DNA of 39,079 bases from Clostridia bacterium (GTDB taxonomy: Bacteria; Bacillota; Clostridia; Oscillospirales; UBA644): the NCBI GenBank assembly GCA_017623595.1, contig JAGAOU010000053.1, forward strand, positions 1-39,079, read 5' to 3'. A program made the position numbers and the translations under genes. Within the stretch, counting starts at the first letter, position 1; each line of letters begins with the position of its first letter. The notes beneath the pieces were generated by a model, which was not told where the DNA came from, ran no database searches, and was given only the letters and a program-made list of their open reading frames with translations. Shown one piece after another: positions 7,488 to 16,602 of this stretch.

Positions 7488-8322
7488 CGTCGTCGAAGAA
7501 GTCGTCATCATCGTCATCGTCTTCATCGCGGAAGAAGAGCTTCTTCTTCTTTTTCTTGGTTTCCTTTTTCTTGTTCTTCAGTTCTTCTTCATCAAAGAGA
7601 TCTTCCAGTCCCTTGGAAGCACGTTTGGTGCTTTTTGCGGCTTCAAAGATATCCTCTTCGGTTACAACGGGAGCATCTTCCTTTACAGGAGTTTCCTTGC
7701 GGGTGGGAATCTCAAATTCTTCTTCCGCAGCTTCCACCACGGGCTCAGTAACAGTCTCTTCCGCAGCAGGTGCATCGTTAAAGGACTGGTTCAGAATATC
7801 AAGAGTTTCGGAGCCAATCTTAATATCTTCAAACTTCATGTTGGGGATAGCTTCCACCATTTTAATGTGAGAAGAATAGGTATCCAACAGAGAATTTTTG
7901 AAGGCTTCGATTTCAGCAGTCAGCTTTTGGGTAACAGCATTCTGACGGTTTGCCTCATACTGAGCGGTTTCAATCAGTTTCTTGGCATAATCTTCCGCAT
8001 CGGAAACAAGACGCTGCGCCTTTTTGCGGGCAGCTTCCATTTCTTCGGAAGGAGCGTGGTTGATCACCACGGGAGCCACCACAGGAGCCGGTTCCGGAGC
8101 GGGAGCGGGCTCGGGTGCAGGTGCGGGAGCAGGTGCCGAAGCAATGGCGTTGAGTTTTTCGGTCAAAAGATTGACCTTGTTTTTCAATGCATTGCGCTCT
8201 TCGAGAAGACGGGTATAATCAACCAGAATTTCATCGAGAAATTGGTCGACTTCATCGCCTTTGTATCCGCCGCCTTTGGTGCTGGTAAATTGTTTTGTTT
8301 CGATTTCCTTAGGTGTAATCAT
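7477..8322 (-). CDS. divIVA: DivIVA-domain cell division/polarity protein
   Basis: DivIVA proteins are coiled coils that bind curved membrane at poles and septa. The N-terminal domain is clear: MITPKEIETKQFTSTKGGGYKGDEVDQFLDEIL (membrane-binding region) followed by a heptad-rich stretch to about residue 60. Next come an Ala-Pro-Glu-rich linker (about 61-90, a run of APAPEP units), a second coiled coil (about 92-170), and an acidic region. The tail is peculiar: a lysine run (KKKETKKKKKK) followed by about 16 mostly Asp residues. AAGGAGA precedes the ATG by 8 nt. It follows sepF as in many Bacillota, but the usual ylmG/yggT and ylmH genes between them are absent. Confidence 0.9.
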   Translation of the reverse strand: MITPKEIETKQFTSTKGGGYKGDEVDQFLDEILVDYTRLLEERNALKNKVNLLTEKLNAIASAPAPAPAPEPAPAPEPAPVVAPVVINHAPSEEMEAARKKAQRLVSDAEDYAKKLIETAQYEANRQNAVTQKLTAEIEAFKNSLLDTYSSHIKMVEAIPNMKFEDIKIGSETLDILNQSFNDAPAAEETVTEPVVEAAEEEFEIPTRKETPVKEDAPVVTEEDIFEAAKSTKRASKGLEDLFDEEELKNKKKETKKKKKKLFFRDEDDDDDDDFFDDDDE

Positions 8323-8354
8323 AACATTATCTCCTTATATTCATCGTTTTGTTT

Positions 8355-8735
8355 TCAGAATTTAAGTTCGGGTTCCAAAGTGGCGGCAATGTCGCCCTCT
8401 ACTTCCACACCTCCGGGGGTAAAGAGGAAGGTGTGTGACGCAATTTTTTTGGTTTGGCCCTGCAGTGCATAAGCAACACCGCTGAGAAAATCAACAAAAT
8501 GGCGCGAGTCCTTTGCGATGAGCTCCAAATTGAGAATCACCGACTCACGGTTCATTAAATGATCCGCAATGGTAAAAAGCTGTTCGTGGGAAGGATCGTT
8601 GGGGCGGAAGAGCACAAACTGTTTTTTGGGCTTTGCAGAAGCAGGCTTCACCGAATCTTTCTGTTCTTCGTTCTGTTCTTCCAAATCCAGTTCTTCATCC
8701 TCATCACGAGGGGCAAAACGGTCAAAAAGTCCCAT
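8355..8735 (-). CDS. sepF: Cell division protein SepF
   Basis: SepF forms rings that tether FtsZ filaments to the membrane. The 126-residue protein begins with MGLFDRFAP, the start of the amphipathic membrane helix, followed by an acidic, low-complexity linker. The SepF core (about 38-118) reads KKQFVLFRPNDPSHEQLFTIADHL, then ESVILNLELIAKDSRHFVDFLSGVAYALQG and a final FLFTPGGVEVEG. These are strong family matches. AAAGGAC precedes the ATG by 7 nt. It lies between yggS and divIVA, the standard division-cluster order. Confidence 0.95.
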   Translation of the reverse strand: MGLFDRFAPRDEDEELDLEEQNEEQKDSVKPASAKPKKQFVLFRPNDPSHEQLFTIADHLMNRESVILNLELIAKDSRHFVDFLSGVAYALQGQTKKIASHTFLFTPGGVEVEGDIAATLEPELKF

Positions 8736-8752
8736 AATGCTTGTCCTTTCTG

Positions 8753-9406
8753 TTATGTGTACAGCGCGGTGCCGATTCGTACCATTGTGGCACCGAACCG
8801 AACGGCTGTAGCATAATCATTACTCATTCCCATGGACAGAATGTCCATAGATATATTATACGGCTTGTTTTCCGCATAATTTCGATATAAATCGTACATT
8901 TTGCTATAAAAGCAATCCTGTGTTTCGATTGGCATAATCGCCATCAATCCGCGAATTCGAAGGTTTTGGAGTTGAGCCGCATCCCGGAGCAATTTGTCCA
9001 GATCTTCTTCGTGAACGCCGAATTTTTGAGGCTCTTTTGCAATGTTGACCTGAATGAGAATATCTACGGTCTTCCCTATCAAGCCAGCGCAACGATCAAT
9101 TTCTTTTGCAAGATGCAAAGAATCCACGGAGTGAATCAGATCGGCACAAGCAATTGCTTTTTTTACTTTATTTGTTTGCAGATGCCCGATCAAATGGCGA
9201 GTCCCTTGCATCAGCGCTGCCCGTTCTTCCAAAGCAACAACACGATTTTCGGCAAAATTCGTTACGCCAAGTGCTGCAAGCTTCGGGATAACCTCAATGG
9301 GTTGGTTTTTCGTCACGGCAACGATTGTAACCTTTTGGCCAATGCCGTTTTCTTGTGTAATTTGGTCGATTTCACTGCGAATACGGGTATAATTTTGTTC
9401 AATCAT
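8753..9406 (-). CDS. yggS: YggS/YlmE-type PLP-binding homeostasis protein
   Basis: This single-domain alanine-racemase-fold protein binds pyridoxal phosphate and buffers PLP levels; it is not itself a racemase. The 217 residues include VAVTKNQPIEVI with the PLP-binding Lys, FAENRV, RHLIGHLQTNKVKKAI, ILIQVNIAKEPQKFG, and the signature LSMGMSNDYATAVRFGATMVRIGTALYT. The ATG at 9406 overlaps the stop of the upstream gene as TGATG, so it is preferred to the TTG one codon upstream. Placement just before sepF matches ylmE in Bacillota division clusters. Confidence 0.94.
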   Translation of the reverse strand: MIEQNYTRIRSEIDQITQENGIGQKVTIVAVTKNQPIEVIPKLAALGVTNFAENRVVALEERAALMQGTRHLIGHLQTNKVKKAIACADLIHSVDSLHLAKEIDRCAGLIGKTVDILIQVNIAKEPQKFGVHEEDLDKLLRDAAQLQNLRIRGLMAIMPIETQDCFYSKMYDLYRNYAENKPYNISMDILSMGMSNDYATAVRFGATMVRIGTALYT

Positions 9407-10659
9407 CAATTGATGTTTACAACCTTTCCATCATAAATGTCTTTCCCACCGATCACAACGGAATCATTCATAATCAACGTTCGGAAGGAATCTTTGACTG
9501 CCGGTGCAACAACGGCAAAACCGCTATCATCACTCAGATAAAGGACGGTGATCGGCTTGAAAATCAATTTCGCGCCCGAGAGGACATAGACACCGTTCTC
9601 ACCTTCGGAAACACGGATCGAATCCTTGCGAACACGGAAGCCGGAATAGGATTTAAGCACAATTTGTGCGTCGCAAATACGCAGAGAATATATTGCTTTA
9701 TCAAAAAAGGAGCATTTGAACGCAAGCGCAACCTTACCGTCGGATGAGTTCGAAATCTCAGCAACGGTCATGGAAACAGTTTTTTTGCCGTAAGCGGCGG
9801 TTTCAAAACTGAGAGTCCACGAAGAACCCACCTTGAACAGATCAGCCTTTTCCTCGGGAATGGTGCATAAGAACCGCCAGTCGGAAAAGTGCTGAAGCTT
9901 CCCCACATAATTCTGGGGACGAGCCTCTGCAGGAGTATTTAACAGAGATTGGATCGAATTGGGGGTTAATTCACCTGCATTCTTCAACCAGAATTCGTAG
10001 GTAATCGATTCGTAGCCGTCAAACTTAGAGGAAAAATATCCGGCACGGGACGCGCTGACTGTGGATTGTTTTGCCGAAGATCCACTGAGAATTGAACTGC
10101 GTTCTTCTTCGCAGTTTTTAAGAATCTGCCGATAGTAACTCTTGTCCCCTTCCGCTTTGATATTTCGTTTAATCAGATAGGATAAAACAGCAGTGGAACT
10201 ATCTCTGGCAACAGAAAGATCCTGTTCCGAAGAGGAATTCAAGAAGTCGGTGATGGCGTCCTTTGTGCGCGCGTCAAGGGTTTTCAAATCATACTGGGAT
10301 GTGGCAGAAATACTTTCATTGAGAAGGCTGATCTTTCGGTCGATAATCTCTACCGCCATGCGATCCGATGTGGAAATGCTTCCGTCATTGTAAACCGCAA
10401 CCGTATCGCCGATGGAAACTCGATCCCCGTCATTGACTTTGTAGTCGACGGATGTGGGTGCTCCCTTTGCCGAAATCAGAATTTCATCCCGCAATGCAAT
10501 TCCTTGAACATTCAAGGTGTCCTGATAAGTAATGGGATCTGCGGTTTCAACCTGAATACTTTCGGTGGTGAAAACAGAGGGCATGATACTGATAGCAAGA
10601 TAAATCAAGATAACCGCCACCAGAACCCAGAAAAAAACGGTACTGATTTTTGTTTTCAT
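9406..10659 (-). CDS. HlyD-like membrane-anchored adaptor protein
   Basis: The 417-residue protein has one N-terminal membrane segment (about 8-29) and a large extracytoplasmic part. Residues 60-100 (TLNVQGIALRDEILISAKGAPTSVDYKVNDGDRVSIGDTVAVYND) look like the first half of a biotinyl-lipoyl barrel-sandwich domain, as in HlyD adaptors. A helical region (about 100-200) follows, then beta-rich C-terminal domains ending in GENGVYVLSG and a final strand. In Gram-positives such proteins can serve ABC exporters or cell-envelope assembly, but no ABC or RND partner is adjacent. It lies between hfq and yggS inside the division/repair operon, separated from hfq by 2 bp. An envelope or division role is inferred from position only. 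Confidence 0.7.
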   Translation of the reverse strand: MKTKISTVFFWVLVAVILIYLAISIMPSVFTTESIQVETADPITYQDTLNVQGIALRDEILISAKGAPTSVDYKVNDGDRVSIGDTVAVYNDGSISTSDRMAVEIIDRKISLLNESISATSQYDLKTLDARTKDAITDFLNSSSEQDLSVARDSSTAVLSYLIKRNIKAEGDKSYYRQILKNCEEERSSILSGSSAKQSTVSASRAGYFSSKFDGYESITYEFWLKNAGELTPNSIQSLLNTPAEARPQNYVGKLQHFSDWRFLCTIPEEKADLFKVGSSWTLSFETAAYGKKTVSMTVAEISNSSDGKVALAFKCSFFDKAIYSLRICDAQIVLKSYSGFRVRKDSIRVSEGENGVYVLSGAKLIFKPITVLYLSDDSGFAVVAPAVKDSFRTLIMNDSVVIGGKDIYDGKVVNIN

Positions 10660-10661
10660 AA

Positions 10662-10892
10662 TCAGAGGGGGGAAATAGTGGAGACGGCATGCTTGTAAAT
10701 CATACTCTGTTTTCCTTCGGATTCCAGAAGAATTACGTAATTGTCAAAGCTTTTGACAATTCCGCGCATCTGAAAGCCGCTGATCAGGTACACGATAATA
10801 GGGGAACGATTTTTTCGTGCATTGTTCAGAAAAACATCCTGGATATTGCCGGGGCGAAGATTTTTTTCTTCTTCACGGATTTCTTCGGTCAT
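10662..10892 (-). CDS. hfq: RNA chaperone Hfq
   Basis: Hfq is a hexameric Sm-like protein that binds small RNAs and mRNAs. The 76-residue product carries both Sm motifs: [40 protein letters not shown] (Sm1) and [13 protein letters not shown] (Sm2, where the usual motif is YKHAISTI). The start at 10892 is chosen because AAAGGAGA lies 5-6 nt upstream of that ATG and gives the normal Hfq N-terminus; an upstream in-frame ATG at 10952 has neither. It lies downstream of miaA, a pairing found in many bacteria. Confidence 0.96.
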   Translation of the reverse strand: MTEEIREEEKNLRPGNIQDVFLNNARKNRSPIIVYLISGFQMRGIVKSFDNYVILLESEGKQSMIYKHAVSTISPL

Positions 10893-10944
10893 GACGGTCT
10901 CCTTTCGGTGATGAACTTGTGTTGTGTTAAATAGGTATAAGCCA

Positions 10945-11895
10945 CTATGCATTATTATAGCACATTTCCTTGTGTTTGGCTATACGTTCTGTACAAGAGT
11001 TCATAATATTGTCGATATTTTCCCGGTCTATTTGATGCCAAATGATATTTTTGTCACGACGAAACCAGGTCAACTGACGCTTTGCGTAATTTCTGCTCTC
11101 TTTTTGGACACGCTCCACCGCTTCGTTTAAGGAACATTCTCCGGAAAAATATGGTTCAAACTGGCGGTATCCGATGGCTTGTCGCGCCGTTTTTGAGCAG
11201 TTTTTCAAATCTAAACCCCGGATCTCATCCAAAAGTCCATCGTGAAGCATGTTCAGAACGCGGCGATTGATTCGGTCATATAAATAATCGCGATTTTCAG
11301 CAGTCAATCCAAAAACGAGAAACTCATAGGGACTTTCATTCTTCATTGACAGACGGTTTTGTTCGCTTTGAGTGATGCCTGTATTGTGAAAGACCTCAAA
11401 GCCACGAAGAATGCGTTTGCGGTCCTTCGGAAAGAGCCTGGATGCCAATTCCGGGTCAATTACAGCAAGGCGCTTCAGCATTTCTTCTCCGCCAATTGTG
11501 TCAAACTCAGTTTCCAGCGATGCGCGATATTCCTCATCGCAAGACTCTTCGCTGAGCGTCAGATTCTGTAGGAACGACGTCACATAAAGTCCTGTCCCCC
11601 CCACCATAATCGGAAGCTTATTGCGGGAAAGTATGTCTTGAATACAAGCATTCGCATCGGTAAGGTATTGCTTAAGCGTATATTCTTCCGTTGGCTCCAG
11701 AAAATCAAGCATGTGATGAGGAATCCCGCAGCGTTCTTCCTCGGAGGGCTTTGCAGTGCCGATGTTCATTTTTTTATAAATTTGCATGGAATCGGCAGAT
11801 ACAATTTCTCCGTCGAATCGCTTTGCCAGTTCGATGGATAAACTTGTTTTTCCCGATGCGGTGGGACCGACAATGACAACAACAAGCGGTTTCAT
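10945..11895 (-). CDS. miaA: tRNA dimethylallyltransferase
   Basis: MiaA adds a dimethylallyl group to N6 of A37 in tRNAs reading codons that begin with U, making i6A. The 316-residue protein has the P-loop [11 protein letters not shown] near the N-terminus. [21 protein letters not shown] is the conserved substrate region. [10 protein letters not shown], the [11 protein letters not shown] motif and [11 protein letters not shown] follow. MiaB, encoded at the head of the same operon, methylthiolates the MiaA product to ms2i6A, so both steps are encoded together. It starts 7 bp after mutL stops, with only a weak ribosome site, suggesting coupled translation. Confidence 0.96.
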   Translation of the reverse strand: MKPLVVVIVGPTASGKTSLSIELAKRFDGEIVSADSMQIYKKMNIGTAKPSEEERCGIPHHMLDFLEPTEEYTLKQYLTDANACIQDILSRNKLPIMVGGTGLYVTSFLQNLTLSEESCDEEYRASLETEFDTIGGEEMLKRLAVIDPELASRLFPKDRKRILRGFEVFHNTGITQSEQNRLSMKNESPYEFLVFGLTAENRDYLYDRINRRVLNMLHDGLLDEIRGLDLKNCSKTARQAIGYRQFEPYFSGECSLNEAVERVQKESRNYAKRQLTWFRRDKNIIWHQIDRENIDNIMNSCTERIAKHKEMCYNNA

Positions 11896-11902
11896 ACACT
11901 AC

Positions 11903-13924
11903 TCATTTCAATCGTTTAAATTGCTTTTCAACAGACTTTTTCGACAAGGAAAATACGATGGGGCGCCCGTGTGGACAATATTGGAGCTCTGATTCTCTAC
12001 GGAAATACTCTGCAACCAGGCCCTCCAATTCCAGACGTGTTGTTTTGCTTCCGGAACGGATGGATGCCTTACATGCCAGATCATAGTAAAAACGATCCAT
12101 CAAAGAATCATCCCGCCCCAGCGACAAAGCATCCGCAAATTGTTGCAGAAGGGGCTCTGCATGCTCTGCGTCAATTAGAGACGGAATTTCGCGAATCAAA
12201 AGATCGTCGCCAAAGGATTCCAAAATGAACCCAAAACGGGAAAGTACATCCGCATGCTCTGTGAGCGTTCGGTTTTCCTGAATGCCCAAATGAATTACAA
12301 TGGGATGTAAAAGGGTTTGCGACGGAATATCGCTCTTGCGAAGACGCTCAAAATTCATGCGTTCATGCAGGGCATGTTTGTCGATGAAGAGAATCTCTTC
12401 CCCTTTTTCGACCAAAATGTAACAATTGAAAGCCTCTCCAACAATGCGGAATGCCTCTTCCGAGCGGAACAACATTGGTTCTTCACAAACAACGGGTTGC
12501 TCCGCTTCCTTTTCAATAACATGTTTCGGTTCAATTTTAGGCTCTTGAGTCTTCGCTGTGGGCATAGGAATGTGTGCGAGGGTTTTGGGCGTTGCCTGCA
12601 CAGTGGGAATAATATCATGAAAAACAATTGTGGCAGGTGTCGTATCTTTTGATTTTGGTGCGGAAATTGTCCAGCCGGATTTTTCCGAAAGAACTGTTTT
12701 TTGCGGCGGCTCGGATATAGGGGGTATTATAACTGCTTTCGGTTTTGCAACTTCGGCCTTTGGGGGAACGGGGGCTTTTTGTGCTTCTTTTATTGTTTCC
12801 GATTTTATCGGAGGCGTTAACGGTTTTACGGGACGGACAGGCTCTTCTTTGGGAAGCTTTGTAACCGTTGCTTTTACAGGAGAAACCGGGGGTTGAACTA
12901 CGGAGGGTTTTTCCATTTTGATCTCAACAATGCCGTTATCTCCGCAGAGAGCCGCTTCGGTCGCTTTGCGCACCGCATATGCAACGGCGTTTTCGTCTGC
13001 AAATTTGACTTCAAGTTTTCCCGGATGGACATTGACATCTACGGTAGACGGGGGCATCTCAACAAAAAGAACACAGACAGGAACGCGACCGATCAGCATC
13101 TTGTTTTGATAGGAATTTTCAAGTCCCGTGGTTAATACGGCGGAGCGTACATATCGGCCGTTAAGAAAAAAGATCTGACGGTTACGGTTTGCCTTGGAAT
13201 AAACGGGTTTTCCTACAAGTCCATGAACGCGGATATCGCCGACAGTATTGTCTGCTATGATGGACATCTCAGCAAACTCCTTGCCAAAAACAGAAAACAC
13301 AGTTTCTACCAGATCTCCCCTTCCGGGAGTGAAAAAGCGTTCGGACCCGTTGGAAGTAAAACGGAAAGCGATCCGGGGATGAGAAAGGGCCAGGCGTTCC
13401 ATTACCGCTTGCACCGCCCCTGCCTCAGCAGGCTCGGACTTCATGAATTTCAAACGGGCAGGGGTATTGAAGAACAGATCCTGCACCGTAAAGGTTGTCC
13501 CGTCGGGGCAACCGCATTCTTCTTCCGATTCAATCTTTCCTTCCAAAACCTCAAAGCGTGTTCCCGTTGTCTGTCCCGCCTCTTTTGTGATCAGCGTAAT
13601 TTTGGAAACGGCAGAAACCGCTGCCAATGCTTCCCCTCGGAACCCCAGCGTTGCAATGGCATTCAAATCGTCTTCCGTTCGGATTTTGCTTGTAGCGTGC
13701 TTTAAAAAAGCCCGACGGGCATTTTCGGCGGACATTCCGCATCCGTTGTCGGAAACGCGGATCAGGCCGAGCCCGCCCCGACGGATTTCAACGGAAATCT
13801 GCGTCGCACCCGCATCAATGGCGTTTTCCACCATTTCTTTTACGGCGGATGCGGGACGGTCAACAACCTCACCTGCTGCGATGAGGTTGACAACCGACGA
13901 ATCAAGAAGACGAATTTCGGGCAT
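11903..13924 (-). CDS. mutL: DNA mismatch repair protein MutL (endonuclease type)
   Basis: MutL links mismatch recognition by MutS to strand removal. The 673 residues start MPEIRLLDSSVVNLIAAGEVVDRPASAVKEMVENAIDAGA, the GHKL ATPase N-terminus, with GFRGEALAAVSAV and the ATP lid region. A Pro/Lys/Val-rich linker spans roughly residues 340-475. The C-terminal domain has the metal-binding endonuclease motif DKHALHERMNFE (DxHA-x2-E-x4-E), then ACKASIRSG and CPHGRP. It is therefore a nicking MutL, as expected in bacteria without MutH. GAAAGGAT precedes the ATG at 13924; the ATG at 13990 in the same frame lies inside mutS and gives a non-family extension. Confidence 0.97.
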   Translation of the reverse strand: MPEIRLLDSSVVNLIAAGEVVDRPASAVKEMVENAIDAGATQISVEIRRGGLGLIRVSDNGCGMSAENARRAFLKHATSKIRTEDDLNAIATLGFRGEALAAVSAVSKITLITKEAGQTTGTRFEVLEGKIESEEECGCPDGTTFTVQDLFFNTPARLKFMKSEPAEAGAVQAVMERLALSHPRIAFRFTSNGSERFFTPGRGDLVETVFSVFGKEFAEMSIIADNTVGDIRVHGLVGKPVYSKANRNRQIFFLNGRYVRSAVLTTGLENSYQNKMLIGRVPVCVLFVEMPPSTVDVNVHPGKLEVKFADENAVAYAVRKATEAALCGDNGIVEIKMEKPSVVQPPVSPVKATVTKLPKEEPVRPVKPLTPPIKSETIKEAQKAPVPPKAEVAKPKAVIIPPISEPPQKTVLSEKSGWTISAPKSKDTTPATIVFHDIIPTVQATPKTLAHIPMPTAKTQEPKIEPKHVIEKEAEQPVVCEEPMLFRSEEAFRIVGEAFNCYILVEKGEEILFIDKHALHERMNFERLRKSDIPSQTLLHPIVIHLGIQENRTLTEHADVLSRFGFILESFGDDLLIREIPSLIDAEHAEPLLQQFADALSLGRDDSLMDRFYYDLACKASIRSGSKTTRLELEGLVAEYFRRESELQYCPHGRPIVFSLSKKSVEKQFKRLK

Positions 13925-13946
13925 GTTGGGTATCCTTTCGGTGAAA

Positions 13947-16577
13947 TCAATCAATATCTTTTGCCTGTTTTGCAAGGCGGTAAAGTTCATTCATGGCTTC
14001 AATGGGGGTAAGAAGTGTGACATCCATTTTCTTCAGTTTTTGAATAATTTCGTCCGTATAGCCGGCGGTCATAGAAATCTGAAGATCTTCTGCAGGAGGA
14101 GGATTGCCAACGATTTGCTTTGGTTGGGATTCCAGTTCGGACAAAATAACCTCTGCACGGCGAATAATCTCTTCCGGTACACCTGCAAGACGGGCGACTT
14201 CGACACCGTAACTGTCGTCCGTTCCGCCCTCCACAATCTTGCGAAGGAAGAGAATATCCTTTCCCTTCTTTTTTGCGGCAATATTATAGTTTCGAATACC
14301 GGGAAGTGTTTGCTCCAAGGCAATCAGTTCGTGATAGTGCGTTGCAAAAAGTGATTTTCCGCCGATTTTCTTTGTTGCGTATTCGACAACTGCACGGGCG
14401 ATGCTCATGCCGTCAAAGGTGGAGGTTCCTCGTCCGATTTCGTCGAAAATCATAAGACTTTTCTTTGTGGCGTTTTTAACGATGTATGCAACCTCGGTCA
14501 TTTCAACCATAAAGGTGGATTGTCCCATTGCAAGATCGTCGGATGCGCCTACGCGGGTAAAGATGCGGTCGCAAACACCGATGGTAGCAGAGGATGCGGG
14601 GACAAAGGAACCGATCTGAGCCATAAGAATAATAATTGCTACCTGACGCATATAGGTGGATTTACCTGCCATATTCGGTCCGGTAATAATTGCAGTCTTA
14701 TGGTCCGCACGGTCAAGATAAGTGTCGTTGGGAACGAACATGTCATCACGTAGCATGGACTCTACCACAGGGTGCCGTCCGTTACGGATTTCGATGACAT
14801 CTCCTTCGTTGACATAGGGGCAGGTGTAATTATTCTTCAGAGCTACATGGGCGAGAGACAAAAGAGCATCCAAAAGAGCGACGGCTTCCGCAGAACGGCG
14901 GATGCGATCCAGCCCATCTGCCAGTTTACGTTTCAATGCGGTGTAAAGATCGTATTCGATTTGAACGATCTGCTCGTTTGCGTTTGCCAGCTTTAATTCG
15001 ATTTCCTTTAACTCCGGTGTGATGTAGCGCTCCGCATTCACTAAGGTGCCTTTGCGAATGTAATGCTCGGGGACCAAATGGGAGTTCAACTTTGTAACTT
15101 CAAGATAATACCCGATGATTTTGTTATATCCGATTTTTAGGTTTTTGATGCCTGTTTTCTCTTTTTCCGCGGTCTCAATGTTTGCAAGCACCTGCTTTGT
15201 GTTGGTCAGAAGCTCTCGCAGTTCGTCCAGTTCTGCGCAATACCCCTTGCGAATCATCTTTCCTTCGCGAATCAGCATGGGTGGATCATCCACAAGCGCC
15301 GATTCGATCATGGAACAGAAATCGTCCAGAGGATCCAGCTCGTTCTGAATTTTATTCAGCAGGGGAGCATTCAGAGATTGAAGCAGTCTCTTGATATCCG
15401 GAAATGCGGAAAAACTGACACAAAGAGCGCGCATATCGCGGGGGTTGAGAGTGTCATAGACGATCTTTGTCATGAGGCGTTGCACGTCGCGGACGTTTAC
15501 CAGTAATTCCCGTAGCTCAGTCCGCTCCAGATGGGCATCAAACAGAATGCGGACCGCATCCTGCCGTGCCATAATGGAAGGGATGTCCAACAGAGGCTTT
15601 TCCAGGAATTTCCGAAGTTGGCGAGCTCCCATTGCGGTTCGGGTCTTGTCCAGAACGCCGAGCAGGGAGCCATAGCGTTCCTTGGTGCGCAGGGTTTCCA
15701 CGATCTCAAGATTCCTCCACGTGGAATAGTCCAGCTCCATATGATCGCCGTCGGTGCTGTACCGGAGGTTTTTCATGTGCGACAGGTCGCAAAGCTGAGT
15801 CTTCTGCAGATAGTCAAGCAAGCTTCCTGCGGCCTTAATCATAAGATCGTTGTCAGGTAGATCCAACTCACGCAAGGATTTTCCGACCTGTTGCTCAATA
15901 CGGCGGATGCAATCCTTTAGGCGGAAGCTTTCGGGTTCCCCTTCTTTGACGGTGCAATGACCGAGCTTCGAGAAATATTCCCGAATCAGGGGGGAATCGC
16001 AGGCCACCTTATTCAGATATGCTTCTCTGGGAGAATAGCGGCACAAATGAGACAGCAGAGAGGAATCCGAGAGCTTGAATGCGTCGGTTAGAAAGAAATC
16101 ACCTGTGGTCACATCCGCATAGCAAAAGGCGGCTTTTCCGTCTTCTGCGCAAATGCCAACGATATAGTTATTCTTCTTTTCGTCAAGCATGGTGGGCTCT
16201 GTAACGGTGCCGGGAGTTATAACACGTGTTACATTACGTCCCAGCACTTCATTGGAGTTCTCTGCTTTGTTTTGTTCGCAAATCGTGACACTGTATCCCT
16301 TTGTCACAAGGCGCGAAATATAGTTGTCGACACTGTGGAAGGGAACGCCGCACATAGGGGCGCGTTCCTCCAATCCGCAATCGCGCCCCGTGAGGGTCAG
16401 ATCCAGCTCACGGCTGACGGTGCGGGCATCGTCGAAGAACACTTCATAAAAGTCTCCGAGACGGTACATAAGGATGCAATCCTTATACTGCTGCTTCAGG
16501 TCAACATACTGTCGCATCATGGGCGAGAGCTTTTCGGTTTGAATCACTTCGCCCTGTGCGGTAATGAAATCAGGCAT
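13947..16577 (-). CDS. mutS: DNA mismatch repair protein MutS
   Basis: MutS is the dimeric clamp that recognises mispaired bases. The 876-residue length is typical of MutS1. The N-terminal mismatch-recognition domain has LGDFYEVFFDDA, with the Phe-x-Glu pair that probes the mismatch. Connector, lever and clamp regions follow. The ATPase domain shows Walker A GPNMAGKSTYMRQ, signature VGASDDLAMGQSTFMVEM and Walker B LMIFDEIGRGTSTFDG, then FATHYHEL. A C-terminal helix-turn-helix dimer region follows. AGGAAC precedes the ATG by about 11 nt. It is co-transcribed with mutL, which starts 22 bp downstream. Confidence 0.98.
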   Translation of the reverse strand: MPDFITAQGEVIQTEKLSPMMRQYVDLKQQYKDCILMYRLGDFYEVFFDDARTVSRELDLTLTGRDCGLEERAPMCGVPFHSVDNYISRLVTKGYSVTICEQNKAENSNEVLGRNVTRVITPGTVTEPTMLDEKKNNYIVGICAEDGKAAFCYADVTTGDFFLTDAFKLSDSSLLSHLCRYSPREAYLNKVACDSPLIREYFSKLGHCTVKEGEPESFRLKDCIRRIEQQVGKSLRELDLPDNDLMIKAAGSLLDYLQKTQLCDLSHMKNLRYSTDGDHMELDYSTWRNLEIVETLRTKERYGSLLGVLDKTRTAMGARQLRKFLEKPLLDIPSIMARQDAVRILFDAHLERTELRELLVNVRDVQRLMTKIVYDTLNPRDMRALCVSFSAFPDIKRLLQSLNAPLLNKIQNELDPLDDFCSMIESALVDDPPMLIREGKMIRKGYCAELDELRELLTNTKQVLANIETAEKEKTGIKNLKIGYNKIIGYYLEVTKLNSHLVPEHYIRKGTLVNAERYITPELKEIELKLANANEQIVQIEYDLYTALKRKLADGLDRIRRSAEAVALLDALLSLAHVALKNNYTCPYVNEGDVIEIRNGRHPVVESMLRDDMFVPNDTYLDRADHKTAIITGPNMAGKSTYMRQVAIIILMAQIGSFVPASSATIGVCDRIFTRVGASDDLAMGQSTFMVEMTEVAYIVKNATKKSLMIFDEIGRGTSTFDGMSIARAVVEYATKKIGGKSLFATHYHELIALEQTLPGIRNYNIAAKKKGKDILFLRKIVEGGTDDSYGVEVARLAGVPEEIIRRAEVILSELESQPKQIVGNPPPAEDLQISMTAGYTDEIIQKLKKMDVTLLTPIEAMNELYRLAKQAKDID

Positions 16578-16602
16578 GTCTTTTATCGTTCCTATTCAAA
16601 GA

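Noticed and set aside
8080..8140. Tandem repeat or VNTR in the Ala-Pro-Glu region of divIVA
   Set aside because: The units are short and irregular at DNA level and make a normal low-complexity linker.
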